Origin: an uncultured Tropicimonas sp.
GTDB taxonomy: Bacteria > Pseudomonadota > Alphaproteobacteria > Rhodobacterales > Rhodobacteraceae
Length of the DNA stretch: 64,000 nucleotides
Assembly: GCA_947495685.1 (NCBI GenBank)
Contig: CANLZY010000013.1
Span: 1-64,000, forward strand
Direction of reading: 5' to 3'
A model generated the notes under the pieces. The model saw only the letters and a program-made list of their open reading frames with translations, was not told the origin of the DNA and did no database searches. This document shows, in pieces, positions 20,039 to 29,200 of this stretch (position 1 is the first letter of the stretch; each line of letters starts with the position of its first letter). The translations under genes were made by a program, and so were the position numbers.

Positions 20039-21157
20039 TCAACGGCTTCGCAGCACCGCTGATGGGGAGCGCGTTGTTGCCCGGAACGCGGGCAGAAATG
20101 CGCCCAGGACGCCGATTCCGGCCGAGATCAGGAGTGCCAGAACGAGCAGTCCCGCGCCGAACCGCGGCTCGACAAGGCCCGCGGCAAGGGCGCTGTGCGA
20201 AACGGCCCTTGCCACGAGAATGCCCAGCCCCATACCGAGGCTCCCGGCCAGAAGCGCAAGGCCGGCACCCTCGACAACGATCAGGGCGACGATGCGCCAA
20301 CGCGCCCAGCCGATTGCCGCCAGCAGGGCAATTTCGTGCCGTCGTTCACTGACCGCCATCGACATCGTATTGAAGATCATGAGCGCCGCGCTGAGGATTG
20401 CGACCGTGGAAATGGAGAGCGACAGGATTTCGGCAATCCGGCCATAGGAGGTCTGCCGTGCGAGGTCTTCGGAGGCTTCGACGGTATAATCCGGATACTC
20501 TGCTTGCAGCCGGGCAACCACGGTCTCGCGGGGGATATCGCCGCCGGGCGCGAGGTGCAGCAGGATGGAGGTTGCCAGCCCGTCGCGAAAGGTCAGTTCC
20601 TGCATCGCGGACAACGGCAGATAGATCAGGTTCCGGCTGAGCATCGCGGGCGAGCGGACAATCCCGATCACGGCGAATTCTGTCTGGAACAGGGTGATCG
20701 TGTCACCAAGGTCCAGTTCCGCACGGTTGGCGAAATCTGCTCCAAGAACGGCCGAGCGGAGGTCCTGCCGGTCGGGCAGTGCGCCGCGCACCAGTTCCAG
20801 GCCCTTCCAGGACATTGCCGATGGGGGCCAGCCCACGGCGGCAACGGATCGGCCATCGGGCAGGGATGTCAGCCGCCAGAGTTCCGGGGTCGTCGCATCG
20901 ACATCCGCCCGCCCCGCCATGTCGGCGGCAAGGTCGGCGGGCAGGATCGAAGACATCAGATCGAATGCCTTGGCCTCGGTGACGACGACATCGGCTTGCC
21001 GTGCCTCCAGCGAGTGTTCGAGCGTCCATGCGATGCCGTTGGCAAGCCCCACGAGCGCGACCAGAGAGGCCACCGAGATCATGATTCCGGCGATTGTGGC
21101 AAGGCTGCGCGGATGCAGCCTGATCAGGTGGCGAAGCGCAAGGTGCACACCGGTCAT
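20039..21157 (-). CDS. ABC transporter permease, FtsX/MacB type
   Basis: This 372-aa protein has an N-terminal membrane helix (TIAGIMISVASLVALVGLANG), a large periplasmic domain and three C-terminal helices (ILSAALMIFNTMSMAV, ALIVVEGAGLALLAGSLGMG, GLLVLALLISAGIGVLGAF). That is the four-helix FtsX/MacB/LolC layout. Such permeases do mechanical work on periplasmic or membrane-embedded lipids, peptides or lipoproteins rather than classical import. Its start overlaps the ATPase stop by four bases. It is the last gene of a minus-strand set with an MlaC-like protein, cytochrome c and an outer-membrane barrel. Confidence 0.85.
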   Translation of the reverse strand: MTGVHLALRHLIRLHPRSLATIAGIMISVASLVALVGLANGIAWTLEHSLEARQADVVVTEAKAFDLMSSILPADLAADMAGRADVDATTPELWRLTSLPDGRSVAAVGWPPSAMSWKGLELVRGALPDRQDLRSAVLGADFANRAELDLGDTITLFQTEFAVIGIVRSPAMLSRNLIYLPLSAMQELTFRDGLATSILLHLAPGGDIPRETVVARLQAEYPDYTVEASEDLARQTSYGRIAEILSLSISTVAILSAALMIFNTMSMAVSERRHEIALLAAIGWARWRIVALIVVEGAGLALLAGSLGMGLGILVARAVSHSALAAGLVEPRFGAGLLVLALLISAGIGVLGAFLPAFRATTRSPSAVLRSR

Positions 21158-21840
21158 GTCACGCCCCTATCGTCTGAAAACGCCGTGCCGTCCCGCATCG
21201 TCACCCGTCGGGAACAGACACCGGCAACCGCCTCGTCATGGGTGACCAGAACCACGGTCAGCCCCTCGGAGCGACGCAATTCAAAGAGAAGCTCGAGGAT
21301 CTTCCGGCTGTTGAGGCTGTCGAGCTCTCCGGTCGGTTCGTCCGCCAGCAAGATCCGTGGATGGTTGGCCAGCCCGCGCGCGACGGCAACGCGTTGTCGT
21401 TCACCCCCCGAAAGCTCGGCGGGGGTGCGATGTGCAAAGTCTGCGGCATTCACCCGTTCGAGCAGAGCGTTTGCCCTCCGGCGTCGTTCCGCCGAGGTCC
21501 GTCCGGTGCCGATCATGGCAAGTTCGACATTCTCGCGGGAGGTCATGTCGGGCAGAAGCCAGTCTTGCTGAAACACCATGCCGATGTCGCTTCTGCGCAG
21601 GCGCGTCCAGTCAGACCGGCGGCTCGGGCGGCGGTCGAAGATATCCACATGGCCGGCGTCGAGGGTCAGCAATCCGGACAGAGCATGCAGTAGCGTCGAT
21701 TTTCCGCTGCCGCTCGCGCCGGTCACGGCGACCAGTTCGCCCGGAGCCACGGTGAAATCCAGCCCGTCAAGGGCAATCACCTTGCCGGATCTGAAAGACT
21801 TGCGCAGACCCTTTGCCTGTATCGCGGGCGTCCGGGTCAT
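21154..21840 (-). CDS. ABC transporter ATP-binding protein (LolD/MacB type)
   Basis: This 228-aa ATPase has Walker A GASGSGKSTLL, Q-loop VFQQDWLL, signature LSGGERQRVAVARGL, Walker B ILLADEPTGELD and the H-loop VLVTHD. TGELDSLNSRKILELL is the variant common to LolD/MacB/FtsE-type subunits, matching the adjacent permease. It powers the transporter from the cytoplasm. Both ends overlap neighbours by four bases, a strong sign of one transcript and coupled translation. Confidence 0.93.
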   Translation of the reverse strand: MTRTPAIQAKGLRKSFRSGKVIALDGLDFTVAPGELVAVTGASGSGKSTLLHALSGLLTLDAGHVDIFDRRPSRRSDWTRLRRSDIGMVFQQDWLLPDMTSRENVELAMIGTGRTSAERRRRANALLERVNAADFAHRTPAELSGGERQRVAVARGLANHPRILLADEPTGELDSLNSRKILELLFELRRSEGLTVVLVTHDEAVAGVCSRRVTMRDGTAFSDDRGVT

Positions 21841-22421
21841 CCCGGTTCCAGCAGGTCGCCCCGCCGCAATGCGTTAAGGAATCCGTCACGCCCGTACTTT
21901 TGCAGCGCCCGCTCAAAGGTTTCCCGCTGACGGGTTGCCAACCTGAGGCCCCCTGTTTCGACATCGCAGATGCGCAGATCGCTGGCCCCGCAAGTAAACC
22001 ATGTCACATCGCGTTTGCGTTGATCGGTGTCGACTTCGATCACAAGTGCGACCGTCCCGCCCGTCTGTCTGCGGGTGCCCAGAACGCGAGACCGGGTCGG
22101 CCCGTACCGCAAGGATCGCAAGTGACCCTGGACCAGTTGCGCACGGTAGGCGCGCCTGTAGTTCGGCCAGAATTCGGGATCGGAGCGGTACGCGGGCGGG
22201 AGCGCCCTGGCGGCCATGGTATCCAGATCAAAGGCAGGTTCGAGGATATCCAGAAACCGGCGAGATCTTTGGGTGACTGACAGCCCAGTCTCCGCCGACA
22301 GGCGATCAAGATCGGCCATGGTTGCGGCGGCGCGGGCTTCGATGGCCTGCCCCGGACTTGGCGTCGCCGCGATGACAACCAGCAACAACAGTGCTGCAAT
22401 CCAGATCGGGATCTTGCGCAC
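21837..22421 (-). CDS. MlaC/Ttg2D-like periplasmic phospholipid-binding protein
   Basis: This 194-aa secreted protein resembles the MlaC/Ttg2D/HpnM family: RRFLDILEPAFDLDTMA, then a YR...Q segment, and the end RLATRQRETFERALQKYG-DGFLNAL. Family members ferry phospholipids between membranes and usually partner with an MCE permease system (MlaFEDB). I chose the GTG that starts VRKIPIWIAALLLLVVIAA, a good signal peptide. An upstream GTG at 22499, overlapping the cytochrome stop as GTGA, is the alternative and would add an odd Cys-containing leader. The linkage to an FtsX-type permease instead of MCE proteins is unusual. Confidence 0.75.
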   Translation of the reverse strand: MRKIPIWIAALLLLVVIAATPSPGQAIEARAAATMADLDRLSAETGLSVTQRSRRFLDILEPAFDLDTMAARALPPAYRSDPEFWPNYRRAYRAQLVQGHLRSLRYGPTRSRVLGTRRQTGGTVALVIEVDTDQRKRDVTWFTCGASDLRICDVETGGLRLATRQRETFERALQKYGRDGFLNALRRGDLLEPG

Positions 22422-22495
22422 CCCGGTGCCTTCGCTCCGCGTTCCTGGAGCAAGCAGTCTGACGGGCGAGTGCAGGCGACAGACCGGGCACATGG

Positions 22496-23401
22496 TCACG
22501 GGGCCGCGGCTACCGGCGGCAAGGCCTTCAGGTAGGCGGCGATCGCAAGCAGGTCTCCTTCCGGAAGAAACGCGAGGTCGATGCGGGCGGCCGCCATGCC
22601 CTCGTAGGATTCCCCGGCGTCGAGCGGATGCAGGGCTTCCACGATTTCGTCAAGGGTCCAGTCTCCCAACCCGTCCTCGTGCGGGGTCAGGTTGGGCGCA
22701 AGACCGGTCCCGTCCAGCATCTCGGCGCCGCCGAGCCAGTCCCCGAGGCGCGGCCCCCCCAGCGGCGTGCGCGGCGTATGGCAGGTGCCGCAATGTCCGG
22801 GTCCTTCGACAAGGTATTGCCCCTGTGCGACCTCGGGCCCGGCATCCGCCAGGTCGACCACCGGACCCGGGCGCAGATACAGCCGCCGCCAGGTTTGCGC
22901 GGCCACGGACAGGTTCGCCGGGAAGGCGGGGGCGCTGTTCTCGACATCGCCCGACACGGCTGGCAGGCTCTGCAGATAGGCAAACAGGTCGGCAATATCG
23001 CCGTCGGTCATGCGCGTGTAGGAATCATATGGAAAGGCGGGGTAATAGGCGCGGCCATCCGGCGAAATCCCCTGGCGCATGGCCCGGTCAAAGGTCGCGA
23101 GAGTCCATCCGCCGATCCCGTCCGTTGTGTCGGGCGAGATGTTGGGGGCCCGGAACACGCCGAACGGTGTCTGCATGTCCTGCCCGCCGCCCAATTCCGG
23201 GGCCTTGGTCGAAAGCGTGCCCACGCCGGCGTGGCACGATGCGCATCCGCCCGCCCAGAACACCGAGCGCCCATTGGCACGCGAAACCTGCACGGCAGGG
23301 TCGACCGACAAGGTCTCCCGGTCGACCGGTGCCTGACAGGCAGCAAGGGCAAGCAGACATTGCGCCGCAAGAAGCCCGCGTATGGCACTGCGCATCCACA
23401 T
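22496..23401 (-). CDS. Dihaem cytochrome c, predicted lipoprotein
   Basis: This 301-aa protein has a lipoprotein signal (LLALAAC, lipid-attached Cys near 22) and two haem c sites, CASCH (about residues 53-57) and CGTCH in the second half. Each sits in a class I cytochrome c domain; the segments PYDSYTRMTDGDIADLFAYL and LPEGDLLAIAAYLKALP are the typical C-terminal helices. It resembles the small subunit family of alcohol/aldehyde dehydrogenase and gluconate dehydrogenase cytochromes, but no dehydrogenase gene is near. It is anchored in the periplasm and moves electrons. It is cotranscribed with the MlaC-like and ABC genes; a physical link is inference. Confidence 0.88.
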   Translation of the reverse strand: MWMRSAIRGLLAAQCLLALAACQAPVDRETLSVDPAVQVSRANGRSVFWAGGCASCHAGVGTLSTKAPELGGGQDMQTPFGVFRAPNISPDTTDGIGGWTLATFDRAMRQGISPDGRAYYPAFPYDSYTRMTDGDIADLFAYLQSLPAVSGDVENSAPAFPANLSVAAQTWRRLYLRPGPVVDLADAGPEVAQGQYLVEGPGHCGTCHTPRTPLGGPRLGDWLGGAEMLDGTGLAPNLTPHEDGLGDWTLDEIVEALHPLDAGESYEGMAAARIDLAFLPEGDLLAIAAYLKALPPVAAAP

Positions 23402-23405
23402 GCTG

Positions 23406-24107
23406 CTACCGCCGGCCAAAGCTGTAGTTGACGCCAACAGCAATCTGTTGGCTGAGGATATCGGTATCCAGCGAGCCGCCGTTCTGCAAATCGACGTCGA
23501 TCCAGAACTTGGCGAGTTTCAGTTCGCCGAAGACACCCCAACGATCATTGATCCTGGCCTCTATCCCAACCAGCGCCTGAGCGGATGGTCCGCCGAACTG
23601 GTACCAGAAGGTGTCGCTCGAACCGTCGTCGTTCTTGACCTCGACATGGGGGGTGGTGATGCCGACGCCGACGCCGGCATAGGGGGTGAACCGGCTGTCG
23701 TTCAGATAGCGATAGTGCACGTTGCCGGTGATCATGTTGACCCCGTCGGTGAATTCCAAGGTCTTGAACCCGTCCGGCATCGGGTCTGCGGCGACCTTGG
23801 CGTGCACGTTGTCGATCCCGAATCCGAGGTTCGGGTTGGAATCGAGCCACCATATCGCCCGCACGCCAAAGTAGGGTGGCATCTTGAAGGTTTCGCCGTC
23901 CCAGGAGACATCGGTCGATTGCGCCCCGCCCCCTCGGTTGAAATCGTAATTCACGGTCGAATCCGGTGACTGGTTCGACCCCAGATAGAAGGACAGGACC
24001 AATTCGGCGGCGGCCAGGGGCGTCGGGACGACAACGCCCGCAACAACGGTGGTCATCATAAGCGAGCCGATGGCACGGGACGCATTGGAGTAGATTTGCT
24101 TTTTCAT
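23406..24107 (-). CDS. Outer-membrane beta-barrel protein (OmpW/lipid A oxidase-like)
   Basis: This 233-aa protein has an N-terminal signal peptide (IGSLMMTTVVAGVVVPTPLAAA) followed by alternating amphipathic strands. It shows FTPYAGVGVGITTPHVEV, a hallmark of small eight-stranded barrels, and ends in aromatic YSFGRR; C-terminal residues of this kind are read by the BAM machinery loosely. Relatives include OmpW-like proteins and rhizobial lipid A oxidase. The substrate is unknown. The ATG has AAGG seven bases upstream. It is followed closely by the cytochrome c gene and preceded by a 17-bp palindrome that may be an operator. Confidence 0.75.
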   Translation of the reverse strand: MKKQIYSNASRAIGSLMMTTVVAGVVVPTPLAAAELVLSFYLGSNQSPDSTVNYDFNRGGGAQSTDVSWDGETFKMPPYFGVRAIWWLDSNPNLGFGIDNVHAKVAADPMPDGFKTLEFTDGVNMITGNVHYRYLNDSRFTPYAGVGVGITTPHVEVKNDDGSSDTFWYQFGGPSAQALVGIEARINDRWGVFGELKLAKFWIDVDLQNGGSLDTDILSQQIAVGVNYSFGRR

Positions 24108-24120
24108 GTCGATGCCTTGA

Positions 24121-24137
24121 CTGCATTCTGAATGCAG
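24121..24137. promoter_or_regulatory. 17-bp palindrome in the leader of the outer-membrane protein gene
   Basis: CTGCATTC-T-GAATGCAG is a perfect 8+8 inverted repeat with a single central base. It begins 14 bases before the barrel-protein ATG. It could be a repressor operator or a short mRNA hairpin masking the ribosome site. No regulator gene is adjacent. The remainder of the 240-bp spacer shows nothing else I recognise. Confidence 0.45.
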
Positions 24138-24349
24138 AATTCGGATCGTTCCAGATGCCAGATACACCGTATCGGATGTCCGTGGCGGACGCCGAACCTG
24201 CGCGCCGACACAACGCGGATTCAGGCGCGGCCGACGACCTTCTGATAGACCGATCTGCACAGCGGGCAAGCACGTTCGGGCCGTTCCGCCCCGCCAGCGG
24301 CACAAAGCCGCTACCGCTTGGCACCACCGCGACCGCGTATGGTGACGGG

Positions 24350-25906
24350 CTAGCCCCGGCGCGCGTCGGGGGTGCTGGCGATCAGGCCGAGCCGTTCGGC
24401 CAGGCCAATTCTCTGAACCTTGCCAGTGGCGCCTTTGGGGATCTCGTCCAGGACCACGATCCGTCGCGGGACCTTGAAATGGGCAAGTCGGGTTGACGCA
24501 AACGCGCGGATGTCCTGCGCGTCCAGCACGGTGCCGTCGCGGGCGACCACGGCTGCGCCGATGTCTTCGCCCAGCCGGCTGTGCGGAATGGCAAAGGCAA
24601 CCGCCTGTGCGACAGATGGATGGTCCAGAAGCACCGAATCAATCTCCAGCGGGCTGATCTTTTCCCCGCCGCGATTGATGATTTCCTTGAGCCGCCCGGT
24701 CAGGTGCAGGTATCCGTCCGCATCGAACGCCCCCTGATCGCCGGTGCGAAACCAGCGACATCCGTCGGCGTGAAAGAACGCGGTTTCGTTTGCGCCCGGG
24801 TTTCCCTCGTAGCCCGGTGTCACGTTGCTGCCCGAGATCACGACCTCTCCGGTGTCGGACCTGTCCAGCAGCCGGTCATCGGCTTCATCGGCGATGCGCA
24901 TCGCAGGTCCGGCGGGGGGGCCAACGGAACCGGGTTTCTGTGCCCCGATCCCGAGGGGGTTACAGGCCATCTGGTGCGCTGCCTCGGTCATGCCATAGGC
25001 CTCGATCACCGGCGCCCCAAACGCTTCCTGCAGCGCGCGCATGACGGGTGCCGGCAGGGAGGCAGACGACGACCGCAGGAACCTCAGCCGGGCGGTGCGA
25101 ATGATGTCCCGGTTGCGCTCGGCCCGCGACAGGATCGCCTGATGCATGGTCGGAACGGCGGTGTACCACGTGGCACCACTTGCCTCCAGGTCCGCAAAAA
25201 AGCGAAGCGCGTTGAACCCGCCCGAACACCAGATCGATCCGCCCGCCGCCAACGATGCGGTGACGGCGGCAATCAACCCGTGAATGTGGAACAACGGCAT
25301 CACGTTCAGGCATCGATCTACCGGCGAAAGCTGTAGCGATCCGGCGACATTCTGCGCCGACGCGACGATGTTTGATTGAAGCAGCGGAACGATCTTGGGC
25401 CGGGATGTTGTCCCCGACGTGTGCAGGATGAGCGCCACATCCCCCGGCCCCGGGGGGGACGGATCGGTGACGGCGGCGGTGTCTTCAGCAGAAAGGGCAA
25501 ACGCGCCTGCCGGTGCATCCGGGTCGACACTCAGGCGCAGCACACGCAGGCCGAACCGCGCTGCGGCCTGCAAGGCCGGTCCATCATACCCCTTCGGAAC
25601 AACAAGCGCCCGGGCATCAAGATCGCCCAGATAGAATTCGAATTCCTCCCGGGTGTAGGCGGGGTTCAGCGGCGCCGTTGTGGCGGTTTGGGCGATGGCA
25701 ATGAAGGCTGTTGCCATTTCCGGGCCGTTGGGCAGCACGATGCCGACGCGATCGCCGCGCCCGATCCCTGCGCCATGCAGGGCCGCTCGGGTGGTGTCAG
25801 CCAAGGTCGCGAGATCGCCATAGGTCAACCAAGGGCGACCATGGCCGCCAATTGCCGGGCGATCCGGCGTATGATCTGCCAAAAGGTCGGCAATGGTGAG
25901 GGTCAT
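24350..25906 (-). CDS. AMP-forming acyl-CoA synthetase (Pcs60/AAE3 oxalyl-CoA synthetase-like)
   Basis: This 518-aa ANL ligase has ILHTSGTTSRPKIVPLLQSN (P-loop), EAYGMTEAAHQMACNPLG (A5), GDQGAFDADGYLHLTGR and the C-terminal PKGATGKVQRI with the catalytic Lys. The motif layout and the start MTLTIADLLADHTPDRPAI recall the fungal/plant Pcs60/AAE3 group, which activates oxalate, but the substrate is open. I start it at this Met, because the upstream in-frame codons lack similarity. It lies upstream of the outer-membrane/cytochrome/MlaC/ABC genes on the same strand, separated by 240 bases, so it may or may not share their transcript. Confidence 0.85.
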   Translation of the reverse strand: MTLTIADLLADHTPDRPAIGGHGRPWLTYGDLATLADTTRAALHGAGIGRGDRVGIVLPNGPEMATAFIAIAQTATTAPLNPAYTREEFEFYLGDLDARALVVPKGYDGPALQAAARFGLRVLRLSVDPDAPAGAFALSAEDTAAVTDPSPPGPGDVALILHTSGTTSRPKIVPLLQSNIVASAQNVAGSLQLSPVDRCLNVMPLFHIHGLIAAVTASLAAGGSIWCSGGFNALRFFADLEASGATWYTAVPTMHQAILSRAERNRDIIRTARLRFLRSSSASLPAPVMRALQEAFGAPVIEAYGMTEAAHQMACNPLGIGAQKPGSVGPPAGPAMRIADEADDRLLDRSDTGEVVISGSNVTPGYEGNPGANETAFFHADGCRWFRTGDQGAFDADGYLHLTGRLKEIINRGGEKISPLEIDSVLLDHPSVAQAVAFAIPHSRLGEDIGAAVVARDGTVLDAQDIRAFASTRLAHFKVPRRIVVLDEIPKGATGKVQRIGLAERLGLIASTPDARRG

Positions 25907-26299
25907 GGGAAATCTCGATGACATCGTACAGGAAACGGCAATCGTGATCGTTTGCACCGGTGGGCCATTCAGACGCCCGCGACGGACGGTGTATCAAGCC
26001 CTTCGACCGAGGCGTCCAGCCTGTCGCCGCGTGGAGTGGGTCCGACACCGGACGGATTGTGGGTGCCCGCAACCGGCAGAGCGACCAAAGATGGCCTTTC
26101 AATCACACAGTTCGGCATCTATCCCTCCACGCTTGGGTACGCTCGCGACACGGCATCACTGATGACTCAACGGGTGGCGACCGCAACCGATAAGATGCAC
26201 CTGGGCGGTTCCGTCGCCAATCCGGCGGGGCAACCCGGGCATTTAAGACCGATTGACCGACGAAATGTTTGCGCGGTGTGTCTCCTGCCGCGCACTCTG
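25907..26299. other. Intergenic stretch without a recognisable gene
   Basis: This stretch lies between the 3' end of the RND pump gene and the start of the acyl-CoA synthetase, both on the minus strand. Short open frames here have no family features or credible ribosome sites. It presumably holds the synthetase promoter; I see no clear terminator or regulator box. Confidence 0.5.
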
Positions 26300-29200
26300 T
26301 CACGTTTTGCGGCGGCGCGTCGAAAGGTGGGCAATCGTGACGAACACCATGGCAATCACCGTGCTCGTCACGATGCCCAGTGCGAGTGTGGCGAGCCGTG
26401 GCGATAAATCCCCTGAAAGGGCGCGAAATGCTTGCACCGCCCGATCCTGGCCGACGCCCGGCAGGATCAGGCCAAGGTTGACGACAATGATCGTCACGCA
26501 GGCGACAGTCGCAAGGCCACGGATTCCGCCTGCCACGCGTGAGCCGGAGAGCACCCGGCGCAGGGTCGACGTCGCACGCGCGATATCCGCCTGGATCACC
26601 ATCAACGCCGGCACCATCAACAGCACGATGAAGAACCCGACCGATAGACCATAGACCAGCGTGACAACCGTCGGTTTGAGGAAGAGCGATTGGCGGCTTT
26701 CCTCGAACATCAGCGGCGCGAGGCCGAGCACCGTGGTCAGCGTGGTCAGCAGGATCGGTCGCAGCCGGTCCTTTGCGCCGGCGATGGCGGCAGGACCGAT
26801 GGCCATGCGTCGGGCATGGTCCTGCACCGTGGTCACCAGCACGATCGCGTCGTTGATTATGATGCCGGACATGCCGATCAACCCGATGATCGTGAACAGC
26901 GACATGGCAAGGCCGAACTGGGCATGCCCCCAAATGGTTCCGATCAGCCCGAATGGGATGACGGCCAGCACGATGAACGGATGGAACCAGCTGCCAAAGA
27001 CCCATCCGAGCACCAGGTAGATCCCGAGGATGCAGAGCAGGAAGCCGACCATGGCCTCGTCCAGGAAATCGTCCTGCTGCACCGACAGCCCGCCCAGTTC
27101 CCAGTCGAGAGTGTGGCGTTCGGCGATGGCGGGGAGGATTTCTGATCGGAGCGCCGCGCTGATCTCGCCCGCGCGTTCAGGGTTGTCCTCGGCCAGGCTG
27201 CCAGTGACGGTGACCAGCCGCCGACCGTTCTCCCGGTTGACCGTGGAAAACGCGGGCGTGCTGGTGGTCGAGACGATTGCGCCCAGCGGCACCCATTCGC
27301 CGCTCGGCGACCGCATGCGCGTAGCCTGCAGGAAATCCCCCGCCTGCTCGGATTCCGGCAGGCGAACCGTGATGGAGGTTGTCCGGCTGCCCGCCGGGAA
27401 TTCCGCTGCGGTAATGCCGTTCAACCGCCCGAACAGCTCCGCGCCGATGGCCTCGGTGGTGAAGCCAAGCGCCTCGCCAAGCGGGGTGAGCTCCAGCACC
27501 ATGTCTTCCTTGCCCATCGGCAAGCTGTCCTGAAGCCCGGTGACCTCCGGATACTGGCCAAGCGCCGCGATCAGGTCGTCGGCGGCCGACTTGAGCACGA
27601 AGGAGTCGGGGCCATAGAAATTGACCGCGAGCGAGTCGCCGCCCGGCCCGGCGCCCTGACTGCGGAACGAGAGTAGCGCCAACCCGGCCGGTCGCACGAC
27701 CTCCTGCTGCAGGGCGCGGACGAAATCCTGCGCCGAGAACTCACGCTGATCGGCTCCGACAAGACCGATGTCGATGGAGCCAAGCGCGTCGGGGTCGAGG
27801 GTGGATTCGCCCGGGATCCCCTTGCCAGCCGTGCCGCCAACCTGGGTCACCGAATGCACCACGGCAGAGACGTCGCCGTCGGTTTCGAACTTTTCCGCCA
27901 CTGCGGCCACCGCACGGTCGAGCTCGCGGGCGAGCGCCTGGGCGTCGTCCCGCGTGGCACCGGGAAGGAAGGCGAAGTTGCCGGTTACCGATCCACGTTC
28001 GGGTGCGGTGAAAAAGGCCCAGGGCACCTCGCCGCGCAGCACGGTCGAGAACGAGACCGCCAGCAGGAGCAGCATCGCCGAGACAACCAGATAGCGCAGG
28101 CGGACCACCCAATGCATGAACGGGGCGAACAACGTCTCTGCCACCCAGGTAAATCCCCGATTGAACTGGGTGCTTGGCCAATCGTACCAACGCCGTTTCG
28201 TCCCAGCCGCAAGCGCGTGACGCATGTGATTGGGCAGGATCAGGAAGCTCTCGATCAACGAGGCGACGAGCACGGCGCTGACCACGAAGGGAATGTCGGC
28301 AATCAGCCGCCCGAAGCCGCCGCCAACGAACAGCAGCCCGACAAAGGCGAGCACGGTGGTGATCGTGGAGCTGAAGACCGGCCCGAGCATTCGGCGGACA
28401 GCGCCGACCGCGGCCATATCGGGGCTCTCGCCCAGCTTGCGGTGGCGGAAATCGGCATGTTCGGCAACGACGATGGCGTCGTCCACCACGATGCCCAGCG
28501 TGATGATGAGCGCAAAGAGCGACATCATGTTGATGGTCAGACCCGCCGCATACATCACGCCGACCGCCGCCAGCATCGACACCGGGATGCCCATCGCCAC
28601 CCAGAAGGCCGTGCGGGCGGAGAGAAACAGGAACAGCGTGATCAGCACCAGGACGAGGCCCGACAGACCATTCTCGATCAGGATATCGAGGCGGTCGGTG
28701 ATGTCCTGCGCGCGGGTATTGATCAGGTCGATCGCAACCCCTTCAGGCAGTTCCGGGCGAAGCTCTTCGGCCAGTTGGCGGACGGTGGCTTCCATCTTGA
28801 TCGCATCGCCCTCGGCGGAGCGGTCGACCCGGATCAGCATCGCGGGCTGTCCTGCCACGAAATAGGCGCGGTCGGCGTCGGCGTCGGTGACGTTCACGCG
28901 AGCGACATTGCGGACATAGAGCTTGGATCCGTCCGGGTTGACCCGCACGACCAGATTGCGGATCGCATCGGCATCGCGGGTTTCGCCGCCCGCCCGCAAC
29001 CGCACCGCCCCCCCGGCGACCTCGCCTGCGGGCCGGGTATCGACTTCGCGGCCGATCGCTTCGGCAATTTCAGCCAACGAGGCATCGTGTCGGATGCGGG
29101 CCACTTCGGGCACCAGAACGTCGATCTGTGGCGCGGCGACGCCGGTGATGGCGGTGCGGGTGATGCCTTCGCGATAAAGCCGCGAGACGAAATCGTCCCC

